Assembly: GCA_009928985.1 (NCBI GenBank) | Contig: SABL01000019.1 | Location: 1-33,012, forward strand | Reading direction: 5' to 3' | DNA: 33,012 nucleotides | Origin: Clostridia bacterium | Lineage (GTDB): Bacteria; Bacillota; Clostridia; Saccharofermentanales; UBA5734 | Part shown: positions 16,426 through 24,573 of the stretch, in pieces | How positions within the stretch are numbered: the stretch's first letter is position 1 | Layout: each line of letters begins with the position of its first letter | Notes under the pieces: generated by a model | What the model was told of the DNA's origin: nothing | Seen by the model: the letters and a program-made list of their open reading frames with translations, nothing else | Databases searched by the model: none | Translations under genes and position numbers: made by a program

Positions 16426-17496
16426 ATGGTTAAGACTAAGAAAAATCCAGCTGCCGTTGTCAAGGTAGTCTCGCCCTTGCAACATCCCCTGTTTAAGTCC
16501 ATTCGAGGTAATTCCAAAGAATTTACCCTGATCATCGTTCTGGTCGTCATCACCTTGCTGCTGACCATCCTGACCAAAGGAAAATTCCTAAGCTCAGCCA
16601 ACCTCGTTTCCATGGCTTTCCAACTGCCGGAGTTCGGTTTCATCGCACTCGGCATGATGGTCGTCGTTCTGACAGGCGGCATCAACCTTTCGGTTGTCAA
16701 TACGGCTGCCATGTCATCCATTTTTGGTGCCTTGACCATTTCCAAAATCTTTAACCAAGGGGAAGGCAATGCCACCTTGGCTCTGGTCGCAGGTCTGGCT
16801 GCCATCGCAGTCGTCGCTTTGCTGGGTGGGACACTGAACGGTCTGGCTGTTGCCCAGTTTGGCGTCGCCCCGATGCTGGTCACGATCTCGACCATGATGA
16901 TTTTTGAAGGAGTCGGTTTGCTGTTTACCAAAGGTGGCGCAATATCTGGATTCCCATCCAATTACATGTGGATCGGAGCCGGGAAAATCTTTGGCGTTCC
17001 CTTTCCCATGGTTCTCTTCATGCTCGCAGTCATTGTCTATGTGATCTTGCTCGAACATACAGTCTGGGGCAGACATGTCTATATGGTTGGCTGCAATCCC
17101 ACAGCGACCTACTTCTCAGGGGTCAACAACCGCTCGGTCCTGATGCGTGTCTACCTGTTATCAGCCGCCTGTGGCATCTTTGCCGCACTTCTGATTTCCT
17201 CACGATACAATTCAGCCAAAGTCGATTACGGTTCGTCCTACCTGATGAAATCGATCGTAGCCACCGTCCTCGGTGGGACAGATATCAACGGCGGTTACGG
17301 AAAAGTCATTGGCACGGTCACAGCCGTACTGATTATCCAGGCCATTTCTTCAGGTCTGAACTTGCTCAATGTCAATCGTTTCCTGACCGACGTCATCATG
17401 GGCGGCCTGCTGCTGGTTGTCCTGGCGATCAACTTCGCCAGCATGGTCCTTTCTGCCCGGCGCAGCAAACAGCAGGCTGCAGCCAAAGCGGCTTGA
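16426..17496 (+). CDS. CUT2 sugar ABC transporter permease (RbsC type), second copy
   Basis: A 356-residue permease homologous to the preceding one: LTGGINLSVVNTAAMSSIFG corresponds to the GGIDVSVG region, and the loop VLGGTDINGGYGKVIGTV matches near the C-terminus. GAGGAGG at 16411-16417 lies 8 bases before the ATG at 16426, so that start is preferred over an in-frame GTG at 16417 inside the binding site. It lies 15 bases after the first permease. The helix with ASMVLSARRSKQ ends in a basic cytoplasmic tail. Confidence 0.93.
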   Translation: MVKTKKNPAAVVKVVSPLQHPLFKSIRGNSKEFTLIIVLVVITLLLTILTKGKFLSSANLVSMAFQLPEFGFIALGMMVVVLTGGINLSVVNTAAMSSIFGALTISKIFNQGEGNATLALVAGLAAIAVVALLGGTLNGLAVAQFGVAPMLVTISTMMIFEGVGLLFTKGGAISGFPSNYMWIGAGKIFGVPFPMVLFMLAVIVYVILLEHTVWGRHVYMVGCNPTATYFSGVNNRSVLMRVYLLSAACGIFAALLISSRYNSAKVDYGSSYLMKSIVATVLGGTDINGGYGKVIGTVTAVLIIQAISSGLNLLNVNRFLTDVIMGGLLLVVLAINFASMVLSARRSKQQAAAKAA

Positions 17497-17542
17497 TATC
17501 GGACACATTCTATCGACGGATTCTATTTTTCCCAGATATCAT

Positions 17543-17558
17543 GCATGCACCAGCATGC
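17543..17558 (+). promoter_or_regulatory. small hairpin upstream of the CUT2 binding-protein gene
   Basis: GCATGC-ACCA-GCATGC, with flanking ATCA/TGAT able to extend the stem past one bulged T. It lies in the 87-base gap between permease and binding-protein genes, 25 bases before the start. There is no T-tract after it, so it more likely acts on mRNA stability or processing than on termination. Confidence 0.35.
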
Positions 17559-17583
17559 TGATAAAATAAAAGGAGGAAGACCC

Positions 17584-18642
17584 ATGTTCAAAAAAGCAAT
17601 CTCAGTCATGCTCGTCCTCGTGATGGTCACCCTGGTTGGCTGCTCAGCGGCTACCACCACAGCCACCACAGCGGCTCCTGCGGCTACCACAGCTGCAGCT
17701 GCCGAAACCACCGCAGCCCCGGCTGGCGGCAGCGAACCCTACACCATCGTCGTCATGCCCAAGCTCATCGGTATCCCCTACTTCAACCGTTCCCAGACCG
17801 GTGCAGAACAGGCTGGCAAAGATCTTGGTGTCAACGTCATCTACAACGGTCCTTCCGTTGGTGACGCAGCCCAGCAAGTCCAGATGATCGAAGACTACAT
17901 CACCCAGGGTGTTGACGCCATCTGCGTAGCCCCGAATGATGCTGCTGCCCTGACCCCTGTCCTGCAGAAGGCCAAAGACGCCGGCATCAAAGTCCTCGAC
18001 TGGGATACGCCTGCTGAAAAATCCGTTGTCGAACTGTCTGTCCACCAGATTGACGACAAGGAACTCGCCCAGGTCTATTATGACCAGCTCGTCGAGATCG
18101 CCGGCACAGATTCCGGAAACTATGCCATCATCACCGGCGGCCTGTCTGCTGCCAACCTCAACACCTGGATCGATCTCGGTGCTGAGTACGCCAAGACCAA
18201 ATACCCGAACCTCAAGCTGGCCACCGAAAAAATCGGTTCCGACGAATCTGCCGACATCGCCTACCAGAAGGCCCTCGACCTGATCAAGACCTATCCGGAC
18301 CTGATCGGTATCCTCGGCTATTCCACCCCGGCCCCGCTCGGCATTGCCAAGGCTGTCCAGGAAAAAGGTCTGCAGGACAAGATCGCTGTCCTCGGCACCG
18401 CTATGCCGACTGACTCCAAGCCCTACCTGCAAGACGGCTCCCTTGATGCCTCCCTGCTCTGGGATCCGGCTACCCTCGGCTACCTGACTGTTTACCTGGC
18501 CAAGGCTGTCCTCGATGGCACCCCTGTCACCGATGGCATGGATGTTCCGAATGTTGGCAAAATCGTTGTCAGCGGCAAAGACGTTGTCATGGGTCCTCCG
18601 GCCGTCTTCACCAAGGAAAATGTTGACAACTATCCTTTCTAA
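17584..18642 (+). CDS. CUT2 sugar-binding lipoprotein (periplasmic binding protein type 1, RbsB-like)
   Basis: A 352-residue lipoprotein. The signal peptide ends in lipobox LVGC, followed by a long Ala/Thr linker of about 35 residues, then a Peripla_BP_4 fold (YTIVVMPKLIGIPYFNR, GVDAICVAPNDAAAL, KVLDWDTPAEK). This is the ligand-capturing subunit for the importer encoded at 13903-17496. GGAGG stands 7 bases before the ATG. Codons here are unusually rich in C-ending forms, consistent with high expression. The AI-2/rhamnose/simple-sugar binding subfamilies look alike, so the ligand is inferred from the ketose enzymes downstream. Confidence 0.93.
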   Translation: MFKKAISVMLVLVMVTLVGCSAATTTATTAAPAATTAAAAETTAAPAGGSEPYTIVVMPKLIGIPYFNRSQTGAEQAGKDLGVNVIYNGPSVGDAAQQVQMIEDYITQGVDAICVAPNDAAALTPVLQKAKDAGIKVLDWDTPAEKSVVELSVHQIDDKELAQVYYDQLVEIAGTDSGNYAIITGGLSAANLNTWIDLGAEYAKTKYPNLKLATEKIGSDESADIAYQKALDLIKTYPDLIGILGYSTPAPLGIAKAVQEKGLQDKIAVLGTAMPTDSKPYLQDGSLDASLLWDPATLGYLTVYLAKAVLDGTPVTDGMDVPNVGKIVVSGKDVVMGPPAVFTKENVDNYPF

Positions 18643-18686
18643 ACCACAGTTGACGCCGATCTGACGAATCATCTGATTGGATCACG

Positions 18687-18724
18687 GGCTCCCACTAAAC
18701 ATCACACTTTAGTGGGAGCCTTTT
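18687..18724 (+). terminator. rho-independent terminator between binding protein and kinase genes
   Basis: GGCTCCCACTAAA (18687-18699) and TTTAGTGGGAGCC (18708-18720) make a perfect 13-bp stem with an 8-base loop, followed by TTTT. It ends 20 bases before the kinase start. It should stop most transcripts after the transporter genes and leave the two enzymes at lower level. Confidence 0.85.
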
Positions 18725-18744
18725 CAAAACGGGAGGCAATGCTG

Positions 18745-20247
18745 ATGAATTACTATTTGGGTCTCGATAATGGTGGCACACTGGTCAAGGCCGTCCTGTT
18801 TGACCAAAACGGGCGGATGGTCAATCGTGCGTCCGAGAAATTGACCATGCTGACACCAGCGCCCGGTTTCACCGAACGTGATATGGATGAGCTGTGGGCA
18901 GCCAATGTCCGGGTCCTGCGCACAGCAGTCGAGAAAGCCGGTCCAGAAATCGCTGCCCAGATCAAAAGCGTCGCCTGCTCCGGCCATGGCAAAGGACTGT
19001 ACCTCTGGGGCAAAGACCAGCGTCCCGCCTATCGTGGGATTGTCTCGACCGATGCCCGGGCTGTCGACTTTGCCGACCGGTTCAATTCCGATGGAACGAT
19101 CGAAAAAACTTTTGCAACCAATTTCCAGCAAATCCTGGCCAGCCAGCCCGTGTCGATTCTGCGCTGGCTCCAAGACCATGAACCGCACGTGCTTGCCAAT
19201 ACCCAATGGATCTTCGAGTGCAAGGACTACATCCGCTTCCGTCTCACAGGCGAAGCTTTCGCCGAGATCACGGATTATTCCGGTTCGAACCTTCTCAATC
19301 TCAGGGAGCGTCGCTTCGATCAGGACCTGATGGCAACCTTTGGCCTGGGTGACCTGTACAGAGCGCTGCCGCCACTCAAGCATTCGACCGATATCTGCGG
19401 TTTTGTCACGCCTGAAGTAGCAGCCCAAACTGGCCTTCCCACCGGTATCCCCGTAGCTGGTGGTATGTTCGACATCGACGCCTGCGCCATCGCCATGGAT
19501 ATCCTCAGTGACGACAAATTTTGTGTCATCGCAGGCACTTGGAGCATCAACGGCTTCATCTCCCGACAGCCTGTCAATGACCACAGTGTGATGATGAATT
19601 CCATCTATGCTTTGCCGGACTACTATTTCATCGAGGAAAGCAGCCCGACGTCTGCCGGCAATCATGAATGGTTTATCGAACGTTTCATGAGCGAAGAAAA
19701 GCAACTGGCCGAAACGCGCGGCATCAGTGTCTATCGTCTGACCGATGAAATGGCAGCTTCTGTCGCACCCAAAGACCACGACATCATTTTTCTGCCGTAT
19801 ATCTATGGTTCCAATTACAATCCCCGGGCCAAAGCCTGCCTGATCGGGCTGGACAGCTCCCATACCCGGTCCCAGATCATCCGGGCCGTGATGGAAGGCA
19901 TCTGCCTCGGTCACCGGGTCCATCTGGAAAAACTGCTGGCCCATAAAAAACCCCGCGTCATCCGCCTGGCTGGCGGAGCAGCGAACTCGCCCTTCTGGGT
20001 CCAACTGTTCGCCGATATCTTCCAACTACCGGTTGAAACCCTGGAATCCAGCGAACTCGGCGCCCTGGGCTGCGCCATGGCTGCCAGTGTAGCCGATGGT
20101 CAATACCAGGACCTGGCAGCAGCCAGCCGCGCCATGGTCCGGGTCAGCCAGCGTTACGAACCTCAGATTGAACTCGCTGACCTTTACGAACGCAAATACA
20201 AACGCTTCAGGCAATTCTCCGAACAGCTCGATGCGTTATGGGAATAA
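18745..20247 (+). CDS. FGGY-family sugar kinase, L-xylulokinase-like
   Basis: A 500-residue cytoplasmic kinase of the FGGY family. The N-terminal phosphate-binding strand is YYLGLDNGGTLVKAVLFD. Its pattern follows Escherichia coli LyxK (L-xylulokinase) along the whole length: ERDMDELW, ACSGHGKGLYLWGKD, SILRWLQDHEP, the GGMFDIDA segment with the likely catalytic Asp, GTWSINGFIS, ESSPTSAGNHEWF, FLPYIYGSN and ESSELGALGCAMAA. GGGAGG at 18731-18736 is 8 bases before the ATG at 18745, which fixes the start; an ATG at 18739 is too close. Together with the epimerase it could convert an imported ketose to a pentulose or hexulose phosphate. The exact substrate is not settled by sequence. Confidence 0.88.
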   Translation: MNYYLGLDNGGTLVKAVLFDQNGRMVNRASEKLTMLTPAPGFTERDMDELWAANVRVLRTAVEKAGPEIAAQIKSVACSGHGKGLYLWGKDQRPAYRGIVSTDARAVDFADRFNSDGTIEKTFATNFQQILASQPVSILRWLQDHEPHVLANTQWIFECKDYIRFRLTGEAFAEITDYSGSNLLNLRERRFDQDLMATFGLGDLYRALPPLKHSTDICGFVTPEVAAQTGLPTGIPVAGGMFDIDACAIAMDILSDDKFCVIAGTWSINGFISRQPVNDHSVMMNSIYALPDYYFIEESSPTSAGNHEWFIERFMSEEKQLAETRGISVYRLTDEMAASVAPKDHDIIFLPYIYGSNYNPRAKACLIGLDSSHTRSQIIRAVMEGICLGHRVHLEKLLAHKKPRVIRLAGGAANSPFWVQLFADIFQLPVETLESSELGALGCAMAASVADGQYQDLAAASRAMVRVSQRYEPQIELADLYERKYKRFRQFSEQLDALWE

Positions 20248-20275
20248 ATCACGCTAACCGATCAAGGAGGCATCC

Positions 20276-21142
20276 ATGAAACACGGAATCTACTACGCCT
20301 ATTGGGAAAAGCAATGGCAGGCCGATTACATCCCCTATATCGAGAAGGCCGCCCAGCTCGGCTTTGACATCCTGGAAATTGCCGCCAGTCCCCTGCCCTT
20401 CTACTCTGAGCAGCAAATGAAAGATATCAAGGCTTGTGCCGAGGCCAATGGCATCACATTGACGTGTGGCCACGGCCCCAGTCCTGACCAGAACCTGGCC
20501 TCATCAGACCCTGCCGTCCGAGCCCATGCCAAGTCATTTTTCACCGACCTGCTGTCACGCCTCGAAAAAATGGACATCCATGTCATCGGCGGCGGGATCT
20601 ACTCCTACTGGCCAGTTGATTATTCCATGCCGATCGACAAACCTGGCGATTGGGCCCGCAGCGTCGAAGGCGTGGCCGAAATGGCCAAAGTCGCCGAATC
20701 CTGCGGTGTGGACTATTGCCTGGAGGTCCTCAACCGTTTTGAAGGCTACCTCTTGAACACTGCCGAAGAAGCTGTCCAGTTTGTCCAGGAGGTCAACCAC
20801 CCTCGAGTCAAAATCATGCTCGATACCTTCCATATGAACATCGAAGAAGACAGCATCGGCGGCGCCATCCGTCGCGCCGGCCAGCATCTGGGCCATTTCC
20901 ATACTGGTGAATGCAACCGCCGCGTACCCGGCCGAGGCCGCACCCCCTGGCGCGAAATCGGCGAAGCCCTGAGGGACATCGGCTACACAGGCGCCGTCGT
21001 CATGGAGCCCTTCGTCCGCATGGGCGGCCAAGTCGGCTCCGATATCAAGATCTGGCGCGAAATGAATCCCGGTGCCGATGACGCCCAGCTCGACCTCGAC
21101 GCCAAAAACGCTGTCACATTCCAGCGCTACATGCTGGATTGA
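20276..21142 (+). CDS. D-psicose/ketose 3-epimerase (DTEase family)
   Basis: A 288-residue TIM-barrel epimerase that follows the clostridial D-psicose 3-epimerase (C. cellulolyticum type) nearly throughout. The four metal ligands fall at the same numbers as in that enzyme: Glu150 (CLEVLNRFE), Asp183 (MLDTFHM), His209 (GHFHTGE) and Glu244 (VMEPFVRMG). Glu156, His186 and Arg215, which contact substrate in the family, are also present. The enzyme inverts C3 of free ketoses (D-fructose to D-psicose, D-tagatose to D-sorbose, L-ribulose to L-xylulose), usually with Mn2+ or Co2+. AGGAGG precedes the ATG, 28 bases after the kinase. The natural substrate here is probably what the adjacent transporter imports. 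Confidence 0.93.
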   Translation: MKHGIYYAYWEKQWQADYIPYIEKAAQLGFDILEIAASPLPFYSEQQMKDIKACAEANGITLTCGHGPSPDQNLASSDPAVRAHAKSFFTDLLSRLEKMDIHVIGGGIYSYWPVDYSMPIDKPGDWARSVEGVAEMAKVAESCGVDYCLEVLNRFEGYLLNTAEEAVQFVQEVNHPRVKIMLDTFHMNIEEDSIGGAIRRAGQHLGHFHTGECNRRVPGRGRTPWREIGEALRDIGYTGAVVMEPFVRMGGQVGSDIKIWREMNPGADDAQLDLDAKNAVTFQRYMLD

Positions 21143-21169
21143 CAGATTTCTGGGACTTTTTCATCCTCT

Positions 21170-21222
21170 CCTCAACAAACAAGAGATCGAACGGTGGCCG
21201 TTCGATCTCTTGTTTGTTGAGG
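21170..21222. terminator. 25-bp perfect hairpin between convergent genes
   Basis: Arms 21170-21194 and 21198-21222 are perfectly complementary, with a 3-base loop (TGG). The core is GATCGAACGG/CCGTTCGATC, and the outer part is A-rich on the 5' side and T-rich on the 3' side (TCTTGTTTGTTG). This suits termination on both strands, for the epimerase operon on plus and rnfC on minus. Confidence 0.8.
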
Positions 21223-21230
21223 AGGAGGGG

Positions 21231-22568
21231 TTACTGGATCTTATTGTCCCTGTCTCGCACAGACCCTTTTCCAGCGCGAATGTTCTGCACCAGGTATCGT
21301 TTGGCGGGGCAGACATAGGCGCAGCATCCGCACTCGATGCAGTCCAGGACGTGGTGGTCCTTCAGCTGTGCGACGTCTTTGCGGCGTGCGCCATCGTCCA
21401 GCACAAAGGGCAGCAAGTGCATCGGACACACATTGACACAGCGGCCACAGCGGATGCATTGCGATTCATCAGGCAGGCCTGCTTCATTTTTGTCAAAAAC
21501 CAGGATCATGTTGTTCTGCTTGATGATCGGCACGTCCAGGCGGTCGATGGCTACACCCATCATCGAGCTGCCCATGATGATCTTGCCAGCCTCTGCCGCA
21601 TGGCCTCCGGCGTGGGCGATCACGTCCGGAATCATGGCACCGATCGGGACATTAACGTTGCAGGGCGTCTTCAGGCCGCTGCCATCGAGCGTCAGGCGTT
21701 TTCGCACCAGGGGCATGCCCGTTTTCAGGTGTTTGGCGATGAAACGCACGGTGCTGACATTGAGCATCACAACTCCGACATCGATCGGCAGGCCGCCCGA
21801 AGGCACTTCCCGGCCGGTCAGGGCATGGATCAGCATTTTTTCCGCGCCTTGGGGATAGATTGTTTTCAAAAGATGGACACTGACCGCTGGTTTTTGATTG
21901 AGCTGGGAGGCAAGCTTGGCCAGTTCGTCCTTGAGCATCTTGGCGGCCAATGGTTTGTTGTCCTCGATCCCGATCATTGCCCGTGGAATTGCGAGGTACT
22001 GCATGACCAGCATGATTCCCGCGATGATTTCATCCGGATGCTCGGCGCACTGGCGGAAGTCCGTCGTGATGTACGGTTCACATTCAGCGGCATTGATCAA
22101 AAGAAACTCAGCCTTCTTGCCGTCGGGAATCCTCAGCTTCCTGTGGGTCGGAAACCCAGCACCACCCAAGCCGACCAGGCCAGAATCGTGTAAAGCCGTG
22201 AGGAAGCTCTCCCTATCTGTGACAACAGGCGGACAAATCGATTCGTCCCAGGTATACTGCCCATCTGATTCGATCAGGACAACCTCGACCGAATGTCCGG
22301 TACTGGAAACTTCCTTGCGAATGGCGGTCACCTGGCCGGACACACTGGAATGGATCGGCACGGCCATGGGGCCTTGAGCTTCGCCGATCAGCTGGCCGAC
22401 CTTGACCCGGTCACCGACTTTGATAACGGGGGTGCACGGAGGTCCGATGTGCATGCTCATCGGGATGTGGATTTCCTTGAAGTCATCCAGATGGACCGTC
22501 GGAAGTGCGTCCGTGTTTTTGTGGCTCTTTGGATGAACCCCACCAGAAAGATGTCCAAGTCTGAACAT
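21231..22568 (-). CDS. rnfC: RnfC-like electron transport subunit (solitary)
   Basis: A 445-residue iron-sulfur flavoprotein-type subunit. The N-terminal RnfC domain has LGHLSGGVHPKSHK and a barrel-sandwich lipoyl-like region (VGDRVKVGQLIGEAQG, SSVSGQVTAI). GLGGAGFPTHRKL (133-145) belongs to the NADH/FMN-binding fold shared with NuoF. Two [4Fe-4S] motifs are complete: Cys371/374/377/381 and Cys410/413/416/420. In the Rnf complex this subunit takes electrons between NADH and ferredoxin-linked subunits at the membrane. Here no rnfD, G, E, A or B gene is adjacent on either side, so it is an orphan. The start at 22568 has GAGG 8 bases upstream; the frame is open to 22607 but that leader is outside the family pattern. 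Confidence 0.9.
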   Translation of the reverse strand: MFRLGHLSGGVHPKSHKNTDALPTVHLDDFKEIHIPMSMHIGPPCTPVIKVGDRVKVGQLIGEAQGPMAVPIHSSVSGQVTAIRKEVSSTGHSVEVVLIESDGQYTWDESICPPVVTDRESFLTALHDSGLVGLGGAGFPTHRKLRIPDGKKAEFLLINAAECEPYITTDFRQCAEHPDEIIAGIMLVMQYLAIPRAMIGIEDNKPLAAKMLKDELAKLASQLNQKPAVSVHLLKTIYPQGAEKMLIHALTGREVPSGGLPIDVGVVMLNVSTVRFIAKHLKTGMPLVRKRLTLDGSGLKTPCNVNVPIGAMIPDVIAHAGGHAAEAGKIIMGSSMMGVAIDRLDVPIIKQNNMILVFDKNEAGLPDESQCIRCGRCVNVCPMHLLPFVLDDGARRKDVAQLKDHHVLDCIECGCCAYVCPAKRYLVQNIRAGKGSVRDRDNKIQ

Positions 22569-22615
22569 GGCAAAAACCTCATGGGTCTTGAGGGGGAAAA
22601 AGTCCAACAGAAAAT

Positions 22616-22644
22616 ATTATACGCCTGGTGCGGGAGACTGAGGA
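22616..22644 (-). promoter_or_regulatory. minus-strand promoter for rnfC
   Basis: Perfect TATAAT on the minus strand (22621 to 22616), a 17-base spacer, and a weak -35 TCCTCA (22644 to 22639). It is about 48 bases upstream of the chosen rnfC start. Confidence 0.45.
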
Positions 22645-22681
22645 GATCTTTTTTGCTGCTATGGTCCCGTATCCCTCGCAA

Positions 22682-22710
22682 TCGCCAGTGTCTGGATTGT
22701 CGTGTACAAT
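22682..22710 (+). promoter_or_regulatory. plus-strand promoter for the efflux-rarD-hydrolase genes
   Basis: TCGCCA (22682-22687), a 17-base spacer and TACAAT (22705-22710), 40 bases before the GTG start at 22751. It is divergent from the rnfC promoter. No obvious metal-regulator palindrome was seen. Confidence 0.4.
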
Positions 22711-22750
22711 GAATCACCAGAACATTTGAGCGTACCAGGAGGTGGTCTTT

Positions 22751-23683
22751 GTGCTGGAACACGAACATGACCATGACCATGATCACAGCCACAATCATCA
22801 CCATCATCATGATGTCGCACATCTGTCGGGCACCCGGATCTTCTGGGTCACCGTGCTCAATTTCGTCATCACGCTGGCCGAGGTCATTGGCGGTCTCTTG
22901 TCAGGCAGCCTGGCGTTGCTGTCCGATAGCTTGCACAACCTCAGTGATACGGTTGCCATCGCCCTGAGCTATGTCGCGAACCGGATCGCCCAGCGGCCAA
23001 AAAATCCCAAAAAGACCTTCGGCTACAAACGAACGGAGATTCTGGCTGCTTTTGTCAACTCGACTTTCCTGATCATGGTCTCTGTTTTTCTGATGGTTGA
23101 GGCGGTCCAGCGCTGGCGCCACCCTGAAGCCATCGACGGGTTACTGATGATGGTCGTGGCCACCATTGGCTTGCTGGCGAACCTGTTGTCCGTCATCCTG
23201 CTGCGCCGAGAATCCCATGGCAACATCAACATCAAGTCGAGCTACCTCCACCTGATGAGTGACACAGTGTCCTCGGTCGGTGTCGTGCTTGGTGGCCTCC
23301 TGATCAAATTCTGGGGCTGGTATTGGGTCGATCCCCTGATCACGCTCCTGATCTCGCTGTACATCATGCGTGAAGCCTGGACCATCGTCCGGTTGTCCAT
23401 CGATATCCTGATGCAGTCGGGTGCCAACCTCGACTATGAAAAGATCCGCCAGGGAATCGAGGCGATGGATGGGGTCAACAACATCCACCATGTCCATTCG
23501 TGGATGACCAACGAGAACACGATCTTTTTCGAGGCCCATCTCGATCTTGACGACATGAGCCTGTGTGAGGTCCAGAATATCCTGGTCAAAGTTGAGCACT
23601 TGCTGGTTGAAGGGCATGGGATCAGCCATGTGACCCTCCAGCCTGAGGTCAACAAATGTCCCAATAAAACCATGTTCGGATGA
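22751..23683 (+). CDS. cation diffusion facilitator (CzcD/ZitB-like zinc efflux)
   Basis: A 310-residue membrane transporter exchanging Zn2+ (or Co2+/Cd2+) for protons. The N-terminus is very His/Asp-rich (HEHDHDHDHSHNHHHHH), a presumed metal-binding tail. Six transmembrane segments follow. The two metal-site motifs are present: SDSLHNLSD in helix 2 and SSYLHLMSD in helix 5. The cytoplasmic C-terminal domain has MDGVNNIHHVHSW, with the usual metal-binding histidines. The start is the GTG at 22751, 8 bases after AGGAGG (22737-22742). It is the first gene of a run with overlapping or abutting starts (rarD, hydrolase). Confidence 0.93.
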   Translation: MLEHEHDHDHDHSHNHHHHHDVAHLSGTRIFWVTVLNFVITLAEVIGGLLSGSLALLSDSLHNLSDTVAIALSYVANRIAQRPKNPKKTFGYKRTEILAAFVNSTFLIMVSVFLMVEAVQRWRHPEAIDGLLMMVVATIGLLANLLSVILLRRESHGNINIKSSYLHLMSDTVSSVGVVLGGLLIKFWGWYWVDPLITLLISLYIMREAWTIVRLSIDILMQSGANLDYEKIRQGIEAMDGVNNIHHVHSWMTNENTIFFEAHLDLDDMSLCEVQNILVKVEHLLVEGHGISHVTLQPEVNKCPNKTMFG

Positions 23684-23697
23684 AAGGCGATGCATCT

Positions 23698-24573
23698 ATG
23701 AATCGTGAAAAATCCATCGGCGTGGCGACGGCTGTTGTCGCTTACACCCTCTGGGGCTTTTTGCCTGTCTATTGGAAAGTCCTTGGCGCAGTGCCTGCCC
23801 TGGAGGTCCTCTCGCACCGGATCATCTGGTCGCTGGTTTTCGTCGCCCTGATCATCGGCTTTGGCCGCCAGTGGGGCAGGATCCGCCCGATCATCAGCGA
23901 CCACCATCAGGTGCGCCTGATCATCCTGGCCGCTATCATGATCGCCCTCAACTGGGGCCTTTTCATCTGGGCCGTCCAGTCCAACCGACTGCTTGACTCC
24001 AGCCTGGGCTACTACATCAATCCTTTGATCGCCGTCCTGCTCGGCGTGATTGTATTCAAGGAAAAGCTCAATCCCTGGCAGAAGCTGGCGATCGCGTCCG
24101 CTGCCATTGGCGTCCTGATCCTGATCGTCAAGGCTGGACGCGTGCCTTGGCTCTCATTCGCCCTGGCCCTGACCTTTGGCATCTATGGCGCCATTAAAAA
24201 GGCCGTCAAGGCAACCTCACTAATCGGTCTGGCGCTCGAGACAGCCGTCCTGGCTCCGCTTGCCCTGCTCTTCATCATTTCCCGGCAAGTCTCCGGACAA
24301 GGTGCACTGGGCGGGTCAAGCCTGACCGTCACGCTGTTCCTGCTCGGTGCCGGGGTGGCCACAGCGATCCCGCTGATCCTGTTCGCCTTCAGTGCCAAGC
24401 GCATCCCGCTCTCAACCCTCGGCATCACCCAGTACATCGCCCCAACCTTGATGTTCTTGTTCGGTGTTTTCGTCTATCACGAGCCGTTCCAGGTCGTCAA
24501 TGGCATCAGTTTTGCCTTCATCTGGCTGGCGCTGGTGATCTACAGCCTGTCACAGGTGAAAGTAATCCTATGA
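23698..24573 (+). CDS. rarD: RarD-type EamA permease
   Basis: A 291-residue membrane protein with about ten transmembrane helices in two EamA repeats. RarD hallmarks are visible: AYTLWGFLPVYWK near the start, EVLSHRIIWSL, LNWGLFIWAVQSNR, SLGYYINPLIAVLLG, and near the end STLGITQYIAPTLMFLFGVFVYHEPF. The family is linked to chloramphenicol sensitivity and drug/metabolite transport; its substrate is not known here. The ATG at 23698 is preferred because the remnant at 279 aligns from this position. An ATG at 23680 overlapping the upstream stop (ATGA) is also possible and would add six residues. Confidence 0.92.
   Translation: MNREKSIGVATAVVAYTLWGFLPVYWKVLGAVPALEVLSHRIIWSLVFVALIIGFGRQWGRIRPIISDHHQVRLIILAAIMIALNWGLFIWAVQSNRLLDSSLGYYINPLIAVLLGVIVFKEKLNPWQKLAIASAAIGVLILIVKAGRVPWLSFALALTFGIYGAIKKAVKATSLIGLALETAVLAPLALLFIISRQVSGQGALGGSSLTVTLFLLGAGVATAIPLILFAFSAKRIPLSTLGITQYIAPTLMFLFGVFVYHEPFQVVNGISFAFIWLALVIYSLSQVKVIL

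Noticed and set aside
18724-20025. Long open frame (433 codons) on the minus strand opposite the FGGY kinase
   Set aside because: It is antisense to a clear kinase gene, has no recognisable domain, and is explained by the codon bias of the real gene leaving the opposite frame open. The same applies to 17644-18672 minus, 21072-22193 plus, 25382-26158 plus and 11201-11854 plus.
22751-22810. CAT/ATG-rich stretch as a simple repeat or microsatellite
   Set aside because: It encodes the histidine-rich tail of the cation efflux protein, a common feature in that family.
279-23781. The two rarD-like segments as ends of an inserted island (target duplication)
   Set aside because: The copies differ at about one base in six, mostly synonymous positions, and no integrase or transposase is seen. 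A recent insertion would leave near-identical ends.
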